This document shows positions 1-8,236 of a stretch of 64,000 nt of DNA, piece after piece; positions within the stretch are counted from its first letter, which is position 1, and the number at the start of each line of letters is the position of its first letter. The stretch lies in assembly GCA_023665605.1 (NCBI GenBank), contig JAMPDP010000001.1, positions 1,319,983 to 1,383,982 on the forward strand, written 5' to 3'. The notes under the pieces were generated by a model, which was not told where the DNA came from, did no database searches, and worked only from the letters and a program-made list of their open reading frames with translations. The DNA comes from Candidatus Amulumruptor caecigallinarius. GTDB taxonomy: Bacteria > Bacteroidota > Bacteroidia > Bacteroidales > Muribaculaceae. The translations under genes were made by a program, and so were the position numbers.

Positions 1-14
1 CAAAACACAGCGCA

Positions 15-662
15 ATGATCAAGTCGATAGTTTTACTGCTCGCAGCAGCAGCTGCGGTGGCCTTGATAGCACCCGGAGCCAAGGCGCAACTGACAGCCGG
101 GAAAGCGTTTGCCACGGCTCCCCAAACCGTGTTCCCGCTGCTTGATGCCGGCACACGTCTTGACATGATTGACTATTATAACAGCAATCTGTCCACGCCC
201 AGCACCAACAAACTGCAGGGGCGCAGCCGCATCACCGCCATGAACGACAAAGCTCTAACCGTGGAGATGTCTCCGGCTTCGACCAACGAGATTTTCATCC
301 TCCCCAACGGGTCAGACTCCATCATTGCCGTGATTACCACATTGGCTACTCCCACTCCTGACTCCCATATCAGCTTCTATACCGCAGACTGGAAGGCTCT
401 TGACACGGCCAAGTATTTCGATAAACCACTCCTGGGTGACTGGCTGACTGATGACGGAAAGAAGAACCGCAGTCAGGTAGAGGCAATGGTGCCATTCCTA
501 TTAATAGGCTATCAATGGGATCCGGCAACCAACGTGCTAACGCTCACCAACAACACCGGCCAATTCCTGTCAGCCGACATCTACGAGACGGTGTCGGGCT
601 ATATGTACCCTTCGCTGAAATATCAGTGGAACGGACGCAAGATGACCCCGGCCAATGACTGA
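15..662 (+). CDS. DUF3256 family exported protein
   Basis: 215 residues. The N-terminus is a clear Sec signal peptide: a basic start, then a run of Leu and Ala to about residue 24 ending in AKAQ, a plausible signal peptidase I site. The rest is soluble with no membrane segment, so a periplasmic or surface location is inferred. The sequence resembles the Bacteroidales-restricted DUF3256 family, whose function is unknown. Its stop codon overlaps the xseA start by 8 bases, so the two are probably co-translated. The first ATG is used because it directly precedes the signal peptide; upstream sequence is cut off by the window edge. The family call is from memory of the fold and length, not from a search. 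Confidence 0.7.
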   Translation: MIKSIVLLLAAAAAVALIAPGAKAQLTAGKAFATAPQTVFPLLDAGTRLDMIDYYNSNLSTPSTNKLQGRSRITAMNDKALTVEMSPASTNEIFILPNGSDSIIAVITTLATPTPDSHISFYTADWKALDTAKYFDKPLLGDWLTDDGKKNRSQVEAMVPFLLIGYQWDPATNVLTLTNNTGQFLSADIYETVSGYMYPSLKYQWNGRKMTPAND

Positions 663-1995
663 TCCGCACTCCATAGAGGGAGCTGTGAGTCTTGAAGCCC
701 TCAACAAGTTGGTAGGGCGTCTTGTCACCACAGACCTCACACAGAACATATGGATAACCGCCGAGCTCAGCGACGTGGCTGTGCGCGGTGGTCACTGCTA
801 TTTGGAGCTGCTTCAGAAGGACGCTTCCACCGGGCGGCAGATAGCCAAGGCCCGCGGCATAATATGGGCCAACCTCTACCCGTCGATTGCCGGCAACTTT
901 CTTGCTGCCACGGGCCAGCAGTTTGCCTCGGGCATCAAGGTGATGCTGCGCGTGTCCGTGACGTTTCATGCCGTGTTCGGAATGTCGCTGGTGATTAGTG
1001 CGGTCAATCCGGATTATACCCTTGGGGACCTGATGCGGCGTCGGCGCGAGATTTTGGCACGATTGCAAGCCGAGGGTATCCTCAATGATAACAGAAGCCT
1101 CCAGTGGCCGGACGTACCATCACGGCTCGCGGTAATCTCAGCTCCGGGCGCAGCCGGCTATGGCGACTTTATCAACCAGCTGTTCCATAACCGCTACTGC
1201 TTGCGCTTCAATGTCAGGCTGTTTCCTGCCATCATGCAGGGGGAGAAAGCCCCGGCGAGCATTACTTCAGCATTGGAGCAGATTATGGAAGATGTTGATG
1301 ACTGGGACGGCGTAGTGATAATCCGCGGTGGTGGCGCCACGAGTGATCTTGCAGCCTTTGAGGATTATGATCTGGCGGCCTCCATCGCGCAGTTCCCGCT
1401 GCCGGTGATTATCGGCATAGGGCATGAGAGAGATGTCACAGTGCTCGACTATGTGGCCAACATGAGGGTTAAGACCCCGACAGCCGCCGCCGAATGGCTG
1501 ATTTCGCTCGGCGAAGCCGCGCTTGGACACCTGCAGGTGATGGCAGCCGATATAGCCCGCACAGTTACCGAACGCATCTCCGGCCACCTTCAGCAGATAG
1601 CCTACTTCGAGGGTTTGCTGCCGCGACTACCTGAGACTGCGTTGGAACGTGCCCGCCAGCGGCTGCAACTGGCAGCTTCGCAGATAGCCGGTCTTGCCGG
1701 GTCATGCATCCTCCCGCAGAAGATGCGCCTTGAATCCTTCATCCCCGTCATCACTCAAGCATGCGGTGCGCGCCTATCCCGCGAGCGCGAGCGGTTGACC
1801 GATCGCGACCGGTTGCTCCATGTGCTGTCGCCGCGAGCCACACTTGCCCGCGGCTACTCCCTGACGCTGGTTGACGGAAAAGCGGTGCGCTCACTTGCCG
1901 ATGCACCGGCAGGAGCCGTGGTGACCACCATTCTGGAAACCGGCACTCTGTCATCGCGTGTTATCGAGACCTCAGAATCGCCATTCTTTGACTGA
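655..1995 (+). CDS. xseA: Exodeoxyribonuclease VII large subunit
   Basis: 446 residues, normal for the family. XseA with several XseB subunits degrades single-stranded DNA to acid-insoluble oligonucleotides, in recombination and mismatch repair. An N-terminal OB-fold (about 10-110, including ITAELSD) is followed by the catalytic domain with the hallmarks VISAPGAAGYGDF and IRGGGATSDLAAFEDYDLA, then a long helical region and a C-terminal segment with LARGYSL. ATG at 655 overlaps the upstream stop by 8 bases. The small subunit gene xseB follows after 42 bases, the usual arrangement. Confidence 0.95.
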   Translation: MTDPHSIEGAVSLEALNKLVGRLVTTDLTQNIWITAELSDVAVRGGHCYLELLQKDASTGRQIAKARGIIWANLYPSIAGNFLAATGQQFASGIKVMLRVSVTFHAVFGMSLVISAVNPDYTLGDLMRRRREILARLQAEGILNDNRSLQWPDVPSRLAVISAPGAAGYGDFINQLFHNRYCLRFNVRLFPAIMQGEKAPASITSALEQIMEDVDDWDGVVIIRGGGATSDLAAFEDYDLAASIAQFPLPVIIGIGHERDVTVLDYVANMRVKTPTAAAEWLISLGEAALGHLQVMAADIARTVTERISGHLQQIAYFEGLLPRLPETALERARQRLQLAASQIAGLAGSCILPQKMRLESFIPVITQACGARLSRERERLTDRDRLLHVLSPRATLARGYSLTLVDGKAVRSLADAPAGAVVTTILETGTLSSRVIETSESPFFD

Positions 1996-2037
1996 CAGTA
2001 CATTCATCAGAATAATACCCGTTACGCCATATTTACA

Positions 2038-2259
2038 ATGGAAAAACCGACATTTCGCCCCGTAGCAGAACTGACATACAGCGAGGCTATCGGAGAGCTT
2101 GAGAAACTGCTGAAAACCATGCAGAGCGATAATTGTGACATAGACTTGCTCTCGACCTATACGCGTCGCGCAGCCGAGCTCCTTGCATCATGCCGATCCA
2201 GACTCACCACCACAGAGAGTGAGCTGCAGGCCGCGCTTGCAGACTTGGAGAAAAAATAA
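2038..2259 (+). CDS. xseB: Exodeoxyribonuclease VII small subunit
   Basis: 73 residues, almost entirely helical and charged, matching the small XseB family that binds the C-terminal helices of XseA. The motif LTYSEAIGELEKLLKTMQS near the N-terminus is typical. It lies 42 bases after xseA on the same strand, so one operon is inferred. Length and position agree with a complete gene. Confidence 0.92.
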   Translation: MEKPTFRPVAELTYSEAIGELEKLLKTMQSDNCDIDLLSTYTRRAAELLASCRSRLTTTESELQAALADLEKK

Positions 2260-2268
2260 CTAACTTTG
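2236..2268 (+). promoter_or_regulatory. Bacteroidota-type promoter for ksgA
   Basis: TAACTTTG at 2261-2268 matches the TAnnTTTG -7 box. CTTG at 2236-2239 lies 21 bases upstream, one mismatch from the TTTG -33 box. It starts inside the end of xseB and puts the transcript start about 20 bases before the ksgA ATG at 2295. Confidence 0.6.
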
Positions 2269-2294
2269 TAAGATAATCTCACACAACTCACGCC

Positions 2295-3083
2295 ATGCCC
2301 AAGCAAGTAAAACCTAAGAAAGCCCTCGGTCAGCACTTCCTGACCGATCTCTCGATAGCGCGGCGCATTGCCGCTACGCTGGAGCCTTACAGGAGTCTGC
2401 CGGTCATTGAGGTAGGCCCCGGTATGGGTGTGCTGACTCAGTTTCTGCTCTCTGAGGGTTATGATGTGAGAGTAGCCGAGATAGACGGTGAGAGCATTGA
2501 GTATCTGCGTGAGGAATATCCCGAGCTTGGTGACCGCATCATCGCTGCTGACTTCCTGCGACTGGACCTGAACGAGGTGTTTGAGGGCGATGGCAAATTC
2601 TGCGTTATCGGCAATTATCCTTACAACATCTCCTCACAGATATTCTTTCATGTGCTGGAGTATAAGGACAGAGTGCAATGCTGTTCGGGTATGCTCCAGC
2701 GCGAGGTGGCCGAACGCCTTGCCGCACCCGCCGGGACGAAAGCGCGCGGAATACTTAGCGTGCTGTTGCAGCTGTGGTATGATGTGGAGTACCTGTTTAC
2801 GGTAGACGAGAATGTGTTCAACCCACCCCCAAAGGTGAAGAGCGGTGTGATACGCATGACGAGAAACGGTGTCACCGACCCCGGTTGTGATCCGAAGCTG
2901 CTCAAAACTGTGGTGAAAAACACATTCGGCCAGCGCCGCAAGACCATACGCAACACCTTGCGGAGCCTCATTCCGGCAGATGCCACTCTGCCTGAGAGCC
3001 CTCTGATGGCCATGCGCCCGGAGCAGCTCACCGTGCAGCAGTTTGTAGAACTGACCAATATTGTAGCCTCCCTGAGAAGCTGA
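2295..3083 (+). CDS. rsmA: 16S rRNA (A1518/A1519) dimethyladenosine transferase
   Basis: 262 residues; also called KsgA. It dimethylates two adjacent adenines in helix 45 of 16S rRNA late in 30S assembly, using S-adenosylmethionine. Seen: KKALGQHFLTD at the N-terminus, the SAM-binding motif I IEVGPGMGVLTQ, the catalytic motif NYPYNISSQ, and the C-terminal helical RNA-binding domain with FGQRRKTIRN. Full length. It has its own promoter-like box just upstream and is followed by mgtE after 7 bases, a gene pair I believe is common in Bacteroidales. Confidence 0.96.
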   Translation: MPKQVKPKKALGQHFLTDLSIARRIAATLEPYRSLPVIEVGPGMGVLTQFLLSEGYDVRVAEIDGESIEYLREEYPELGDRIIAADFLRLDLNEVFEGDGKFCVIGNYPYNISSQIFFHVLEYKDRVQCCSGMLQREVAERLAAPAGTKARGILSVLLQLWYDVEYLFTVDENVFNPPPKVKSGVIRMTRNGVTDPGCDPKLLKTVVKNTFGQRRKTIRNTLRSLIPADATLPESPLMAMRPEQLTVQQFVELTNIVASLRS

Positions 3084-3090
3084 CACAGAC

Positions 3091-4461
3091 ATGAAGGAAT
3101 ACACTCCACATGACTTGGAGCAGATCCGCGAAATCATCAGCAACAAGGATGAGGACGCGGCACGCCGACTGCTAAACGGCTTGCATCCTGCCGACATAGC
3201 CGATCTCTATCAGGATCTTGACCTGCAGGAGGCCGAGTATCTCTACAAGCTGCTTGACCCGGAGACAGCCGCCGATGTGCTGATGGAGCTTGACGAGGAT
3301 GACCGTCGCAAGCTCCTACACAACATGCCTGCCGACCAGATTGCCAAACAGCTGATTGACAATCTTGATACCGATGATGCCGTAGACATCATCCAGGAGC
3401 TCGATGAGGGGGATCGCGAGGCTATCCTGTCGCATATCGACGATGTGGAGCAGGCCGGTGACATCATAGACCTGCTGAAGTATGACGAAGATACTGCCGG
3501 CGGCCTCATGGGCACCGAGATGCTTGTGGTCAATGAAAACTGGAGCATGCCGGAGTGTATCAAGCAGCTCAGGATGCAGGCCGAAGATATGGACGAGGTG
3601 TATAACGTCTATGTCGTGGACAATGACGACAAGCTGCGCGGCGTGCTCCCGCTGAAGACCCTCATCACCCATCCTTCGGTGAGCAAGATCAAGCACATCA
3701 TGGAGGCTGATCCGGTGTCGGTGAAGGCCTCCACGCCTATTGATGATGTGACACTCGACTTTGAGAAATATGACCTTGTTGCAATGCCCGTTGTGGATGA
3801 AATCGGGCGTCTTGTGGGGTGTATCACCGTGGACGATGTCATGGATGAGGCTCGCGAGTCATCCGAACGTGATTATCAGTTGGCGAGTGGTCTTACCTCA
3901 GACGTAGAGGGCGACTCCAACCTGTTCTCACAAACCAAGGCGCGCCTGCCATGGCTACTGATAGGGATGATTGGCGGACTGAGCAACTCCATGATTTTGG
4001 GCCATTGGGAGAAGGGCATCGCATCGGACCCGACTCTGGCACTGTTCATCCCCTTGATTGGCGGTACCGGCGGAAATGTGGGTACGCAGTCGTCGGCCAT
4101 AGTGGTGCAAGGTCTTGCCAACGGTACGCTTGACATCCGTGATACAGGCCGTCAGCTCCTGAAGGAGCTTGGCGTGGGACTGATTAACGGCACCATCATT
4201 GCCACCCTGGTGTTTATCTACAACTTCTTCCGGCTGGGTCATGGCCACACTCTCACAGTCACCACATGGGCGGTATCCATAGCGTTGCTCTGTGTGGTGA
4301 TTTTCGCCTCGGTTTTCGGTACACTCGTGCCTCTGACATTGGAGCGGTTCAAGGTAGACCCGGCCCTTGCTACCGGCCCCTTTATAGCCATCACCAACGA
4401 CATAGTAGGTATGCTTATATATATGGCGGTGTCGTCGGCACTGCTCATCTCCATGGCATAA
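3091..4461 (+). CDS. mgtE: Magnesium transporter MgtE
   Basis: 456 residues. MgtE is a homodimeric Mg2+ channel of the inner membrane gated by cytosolic Mg2+. Domain order: an acidic N domain (about 1-130) with helical repeats, two CBS domains (about 139-190 and 205-260), a connecting helix, then five membrane segments from about 285. The pore-associated signature PLIGGTGGNVGTQSSA is present, as are many Asp/Glu residues in the N and CBS parts that would bind regulatory Mg2+. The ATG at 3091 follows rsmA after 7 bases; rseC-like follows after 15 bases, so the three are probably one transcript. Confidence 0.95.
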   Translation: MKEYTPHDLEQIREIISNKDEDAARRLLNGLHPADIADLYQDLDLQEAEYLYKLLDPETAADVLMELDEDDRRKLLHNMPADQIAKQLIDNLDTDDAVDIIQELDEGDREAILSHIDDVEQAGDIIDLLKYDEDTAGGLMGTEMLVVNENWSMPECIKQLRMQAEDMDEVYNVYVVDNDDKLRGVLPLKTLITHPSVSKIKHIMEADPVSVKASTPIDDVTLDFEKYDLVAMPVVDEIGRLVGCITVDDVMDEARESSERDYQLASGLTSDVEGDSNLFSQTKARLPWLLIGMIGGLSNSMILGHWEKGIASDPTLALFIPLIGGTGGNVGTQSSAIVVQGLANGTLDIRDTGRQLLKELGVGLINGTIIATLVFIYNFFRLGHGHTLTVTTWAVSIALLCVVIFASVFGTLVPLTLERFKVDPALATGPFIAITNDIVGMLIYMAVSSALLISMA

Positions 4462-4476
4462 CTGTAGCTGAAAAAT

Positions 4477-4884
4477 ATGATTCACAAGGCTTTAATCACG
4501 CAGATTACACCCTCGGCACTGCATGTAAGGATACTGGACGGTGCAGGCTGCGAGGCTTGCAGGCTCGCCGGATGTTGCGGTGGAGCTGACGGCACTCCGG
4601 CCTCAAGCATCACCGTTAACTGTGCCAATACCGAGGTATACAGTGTAGGGCAGACCGTTACAGTAGAGACTGCGCCACGCATGATAGAGAAAGCTGTGGT
4701 GTGGGCGTTTATCCTGCCGCTTATCATTCTGGTGGGGTGTATCTTTGCGTTCAGCGGCTCATCAGACTCCACACTAGGCGCAGCGATTGGCCTTGTCAGC
4801 GTGGCAGCATATTTCCTTGTGATGAGAGTGGTGCGCCGCACCCTCGCCAAGCACCTTAGATGGCGGTTGCAAGAGGCAGTCTGA
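4477..4884 (+). CDS. rseC: RseC/SoxR-reducing system family membrane protein
   Basis: 135 residues with the RseC/MucC layout: a cysteine-rich N-terminal part (CEACRLAGCCGG, about 25-37), a small beta region, then two membrane segments (about 71-92 and 97-114) and a basic tail. In other Bacteroidales this family normally heads the rnf electron-transport operon and is linked to SoxR reduction; here no rnfB follows and the gene sits behind mgtE with a terminator downstream. Function in this location is therefore uncertain. The four clustered cysteines suggest an iron-sulfur or thiol site (inference). Confidence 0.8.
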   Translation: MIHKALITQITPSALHVRILDGAGCEACRLAGCCGGADGTPASSITVNCANTEVYSVGQTVTVETAPRMIEKAVVWAFILPLIILVGCIFAFSGSSDSTLGAAIGLVSVAAYFLVMRVVRRTLAKHLRWRLQEAV

Positions 4885-4975
4885 GCTGATTGGGTGGCGA
4901 CAAGAACCGTCCGGTTGGCCACAAATGTGATGTAAAAGTATGTTGTAAAACATAGTTTAATAATATTTAACATAT

Positions 4976-5006
4976 CCCCGTTTGACGCTTTCAGACGGGG
5001 ATTTTT
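4976..5006 (+). terminator. Intrinsic terminator after mgtE-rseC
   Basis: CCCCGTTTGA (4976-4985) pairs with TCAGACGGGG (4991-5000) through a five-base loop, with one G-T wobble, and is followed by ATTTTT. It ends the rsmA-mgtE-rseC transcript. Confidence 0.85.
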
Positions 5007-5060
5007 GGCCTATTTTAGGCCTGAACATATGCTAATATGGTGACTCTAAGCATAGTGCAA

Positions 5061-5092
5061 TTTGCATGGCTCGCAAGGGTTGCCTACCTTTG
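5061..5092 (+). promoter_or_regulatory. Strong Bacteroidota promoter
   Basis: TTTG (5061-5064) and TACCTTTG (5085-5092) are separated by exactly 20 bases, a full match to the -33/-7 consensus. The inferred start at about 5097 leaves a leader of about 150 bases before the ATG at 5250, far longer than those of most genes here. Confidence 0.75.
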
Positions 5093-5249
5093 CCCCCGGA
5101 AAGTAAAGACAAGAAGTCAACTCCCTGCCTGCTTTATGACAGGTCATCGCCGAAAATCGGCAAGATGGTGACGCTCCTTCTCTCCATGTCATCTTTTCAT
5201 CACAGATGCCCGGAGCGCTGCCTGACAAGTGGAACGCTAATAATCAAGC
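5093..5249 (+). other. Long structured 5' leader of unknown type
   Basis: Between the promoter and the ATG at 5250 lies about 155 bases without a credible gene. A hairpin at 5143-5172 (GTCATCGCCGA, loop AAA, TCGGC then GATG and GAC with small bulges) is clear, and CGCTCC (5172-5177) can pair with GGAGCG (5212-5217), giving a possible second domain. It matches no riboswitch core I recognise (no TPP, cobalamin or SAM motifs). It may be a cis-regulatory leader; evidence is only the pairing and the leader length. The rest of the gap 4885-5060 holds the terminator and AT-rich spacer. Confidence 0.35.
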
Positions 5250-5753
5250 ATGAAGAAGACTCTCGGAATCATTACTCTTTTCACAGTAATCGTTCTAACT
5301 CTCTCTGCTCACACCGCCCGCGTCGTCGACGCGGCTCCCGGCCAAAAGGCTCCGGACTTCACCATTGAAGCCCTCAGAGCTGATGCCACGGTCTCTAACC
5401 TAAATCTCAAGGGCTTAAACCGTGAAGGCTACGTCCTGATTAACTTTTGGTCATCGGCAGACGCAGTGTCACGCGTGATGACCGGCGACTATGACCGCGC
5501 TGTAAAGTCAATCGCAGGCAATAAGCTGACGATGCTTTCGGTCAATTTCGATTCAAATCCCACCATGTTTGAGGAAGTATGCCGCATTGATGGCCTTGAC
5601 TCCTCGAAGCAGGTGAGGGTGAGCGGACATGACAGCGAAATGCTCCGCAGTCTCTATCATCTGGAAAACGGTTATCGTGCCGTCTTGGTGGATCCCAACG
5701 GTGTGATAGTGGCCGTGGATCCGGAGCCTGCCACCCTGTCTGCGATGGTATGA
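5250..5753 (+). CDS. Thioredoxin-fold (TlpA/AhpC-like) exported protein lacking CxxC
   Basis: 167 residues. A signal peptide or membrane anchor spans about 1-23, followed by GQKAPDFTIEAL, the usual entry to an AhpC/TSA-TlpA domain, and YVLINFWSSADAVSR (61-75), the strand and helix where TlpA proteins carry WxxWCxxC. Here the cysteine pair is replaced by Ser-Ala-Asp-Ala, and the only cysteine is near residue 111. A redox role through CxxC is therefore impossible; a binding or structural role is inferred. It converges with dinB, whose stop lies 8 bases away. Confidence 0.75.
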   Translation: MKKTLGIITLFTVIVLTLSAHTARVVDAAPGQKAPDFTIEALRADATVSNLNLKGLNREGYVLINFWSSADAVSRVMTGDYDRAVKSIAGNKLTMLSVNFDSNPTMFEEVCRIDGLDSSKQVRVSGHDSEMLRSLYHLENGYRAVLVDPNGVIVAVDPEPATLSAMV

Positions 5754-5760
5754 GGCGCAC

Positions 5761-6843
5761 TCACTCGGACTCTCGGAGTTCCGGGAAGTCGATGTAGAGC
5801 TGTCGTCCCTCGGGAAGTTCACCCTCCGGATGGCTCACGCTCAGGCCGAGCAAGCGGATGGGCAGCACTCCAAGGATGAAAGATTTGAGTATATGGTTTG
5901 CTGCTGACAAAATTTCTGCAATAGTGAATATGGGTCTCACTGAGGTGTAAGCCCGAGTCACTTGACTGAAATCATTGTAGCGCACTTTCAGAGTCAAGGT
6001 GAGTCCGCGGAACTGTTTGCGCATCAAACGCCCCTCCAAATCCTCGGCCAGCTCTGTCAAGGCAGCCTTGATTTCGTCAAGCGTTGTCAGGTCAGTTTCA
6101 AAGGTGTATTCGCAGCCGATGGATTTGCGCTCATGCTCCACTACAACCGGGCGTTCATCTATGCCACGGGCAAAGTTGTAGAACACCTCACCCGCTTTGC
6201 CGAATTGCCGCGTAAGGCTGTCGAGCGGCCATTGCAGCAGGTCAGCGCCTGTGTGTATGCCGAGCTTGTGCATCTTCTCCGCCGTAACACTGCCCACACC
6301 CCAGAAATCCTCGATTTTCATAGCATCGATGAACTGCCGGGCCTGCGAGGGGTGGATGGTGCAGAGTCCGTCAGGTTTGCGATAATCAGAGGCAACCTTG
6401 GCGAGGAACTTATTGTAAGAGACACCGGCTGAAGCTATCAATCCGAGTCTGTCACGAATCTTCTGCTTGATTTCGCGTGCTATCTCCACAGCCAGTTCTA
6501 TGCCCGGTTTGTTTACCGTCACGTCAAGATATGCCTCGTCAATCGAGATGGGTTCTATCAGATCAGTATATTCCTGAAAGATTTCGTGCACCTGGCGGGA
6601 CACCGCTTTATAGACCTCCATCCGGCCATCCACGAAAATGAGCTGCGGGCACAGCCGGCGTGCTCTCACAGCCGGCATAGCAGACCTTACGCCAAACCGG
6701 CGTGCCTCATAGCTGGCAGTGGCCACAACGCCACGAGGTCCTTCGTGACCTACGGCCACAGGTTTGCCACGCAGCAGAGGATTGTCCCGCTGCTCCACGG
6801 ACGCGAAGAAGGCGTCCATATCCACGTGAATAATCTTCCTCAA
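5761..6843 (-). CDS. dinB: DNA polymerase IV (Y-family, translesion)
   Basis: 360 residues, usual for DinB. It copies past damaged bases with low fidelity and binds the beta clamp. Seen: IIHVDMDAFFASVEQ at the N-terminus (first metal-binding Asp pair and the family's steric Phe-Phe), the YEARRFGVRSAMP finger region, and SIDEAYLDVT with the catalytic Asp-Glu, followed by thumb and little-finger domains. The start overlaps the rmuC stop by 4 bases (ATGA type), so translation of the two is probably coupled. I see no LexA-like box upstream of the pair. Confidence 0.95.
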   Translation of the reverse strand: MRKIIHVDMDAFFASVEQRDNPLLRGKPVAVGHEGPRGVVATASYEARRFGVRSAMPAVRARRLCPQLIFVDGRMEVYKAVSRQVHEIFQEYTDLIEPISIDEAYLDVTVNKPGIELAVEIAREIKQKIRDRLGLIASAGVSYNKFLAKVASDYRKPDGLCTIHPSQARQFIDAMKIEDFWGVGSVTAEKMHKLGIHTGADLLQWPLDSLTRQFGKAGEVFYNFARGIDERPVVVEHERKSIGCEYTFETDLTTLDEIKAALTELAEDLEGRLMRKQFRGLTLTLKVRYNDFSQVTRAYTSVRPIFTIAEILSAANHILKSFILGVLPIRLLGLSVSHPEGELPEGRQLYIDFPELRESE

Positions 6844-8201
6844 CTATCAGACTCGGCCGACTCCTTGTCAGCTATGATGGAGAGCTGTTTGGCAGTCTTT
6901 GCGCCGAGCTCTTTGAGCTTCTCGGCGCGTGAGGTGAGATTGCCCTTACCTTCGGTGAGCTTGTTCATGGCATCACGATAAGCCTTGTCGGCTGACTCCA
7001 GCCCTTTGCGGATCTTCTCCATATCGTTGACAAACCCGCAGAATTTCTCATACATCTTGCCGGCAGCATCGGCTATCTCCAGAGAGTTACGGTTCATTCG
7101 GTTCTCGGCCCACAGCTGCCTGATCATGCTCAGCACGCTTACGAGATGTGTGGGTGAGGCTATGATGACGCGGGACTCCAGGGCCTCCTGCCAGAGTCCG
7201 CTGTCGGAGGTCAAGGCTGTGAGATAGGCACCCTCATTAGGCACGAACATCATCACAAAATCCATGGTACGTGCACCGGATCGAGCTCCAAGGAAGTCCT
7301 GATAGCGCTTGTCACGCAGCTCACGCACGTGCTGACGCATTGAGCGCACATGACCGGCAATGGCTGTGGCGCGGGAGGTTTCGTCGGAAGCGTTCACATA
7401 GTCTGTATATGCCTTGAGCGACACTTTGCTGTCAATCACCACATCTCCCCGGTTAGGGTAATGGAGTACAACATCGGGACGCAGATGTGCGCCTTCCTCA
7501 TTGACAATCTGATTGCCAAGTGCGTCAGTGGTGGCTTGGATGAAGTACTCCTCGCCCTCCTTGAGGCCGCTTTTCTCCAGAATAGACTCCAGCACCATCT
7601 CACCCCAGTCGCCCTGCACTTTGGAGTCGCCGCGCAGAGCGCGTGTGAGCTCCTTAGCTTCGTTGCCGAGTGAGTTGTTGGCTTCAATGAGCCGCTTGAT
7701 GTGTTCGCCGAGGGAAAAGCGCTCACGAGCCTCATTGGAATACGTGTCGGTAAAGCTCTTGCGGAAAGCGTCAAGTTGCTCTTTCAGCGGGTTGAGAATA
7801 AGTCCCAGACCGCTCTCCTGTTGCATACGCATCTGTTCGCTCTGAGCGGCAAGCACTTGAGCGGCCAGAGCGCGGAAACTGCTTTCAAGCTCCTCCTTTC
7901 GTGCCCGGTCGCGTTCGATGGCCTCACGGTGTAGCTTTTCGGTGCGCTCAAATTCGCGGTGCCAACGCTCAGTCTCCATGCGCTCACGTTCCGCATGGTC
8001 AGCTTTGAGCTTCTCGATGGTGAGATCATTGTCAGAGCGCAGTCGGGCTAACTGCAGCTCACGCTCTTCGTTGATACGGTTGATTTCCGCACCGAGCGAC
8101 TCGGCTCGTTCTGTGAGCCGCGCGTTTGTGCCTCCGATGGTAATCAGTCTTATGATGGCGACCGCCAAAAGCAGTGCCAGTATAATAATTGCTATCAGCA
8201 T
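6840..8201 (-). CDS. rmuC: DNA recombination protein RmuC homologue
   Basis: 453 residues. A single N-terminal membrane anchor (about 4-24) is followed by a long charged coiled coil (about 35-150) and the RmuC nuclease-like domain (about 165-400) with GDWGEMVLESILEKSGL and RPDVVLHYPNRGDVVIDSKVSL, where Asp and Lys of the PD-(D/E)xK-like core can be read. RmuC limits recombination at inverted repeats in E. coli. I place the start at the ATG at 8201, three codons inside the longer reading frame that begins with TTG, because the anchor begins there. It is co-translated with dinB. Confidence 0.93.
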   Translation of the reverse strand: MLIAIIILALLLAVAIIRLITIGGTNARLTERAESLGAEINRINEERELQLARLRSDNDLTIEKLKADHAERERMETERWHREFERTEKLHREAIERDRARKEELESSFRALAAQVLAAQSEQMRMQQESGLGLILNPLKEQLDAFRKSFTDTYSNEARERFSLGEHIKRLIEANNSLGNEAKELTRALRGDSKVQGDWGEMVLESILEKSGLKEGEEYFIQATTDALGNQIVNEEGAHLRPDVVLHYPNRGDVVIDSKVSLKAYTDYVNASDETSRATAIAGHVRSMRQHVRELRDKRYQDFLGARSGARTMDFVMMFVPNEGAYLTALTSDSGLWQEALESRVIIASPTHLVSVLSMIRQLWAENRMNRNSLEIADAAGKMYEKFCGFVNDMEKIRKGLESADKAYRDAMNKLTEGKGNLTSRAEKLKELGAKTAKQLSIIADKESAESDS

Positions 8202-8236
8202 ATTAAACAAGCTCTAAGATTAGTCTGTTAATTCGG

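Noticed and set aside
5066..5368. Open frame of 100 codons overlapping the leader and start of the thioredoxin-fold gene
   Set aside because: It begins between the -33 and -7 boxes of the promoter, so it could not be transcribed whole, and it runs out of frame into a convincing signal-peptide gene.
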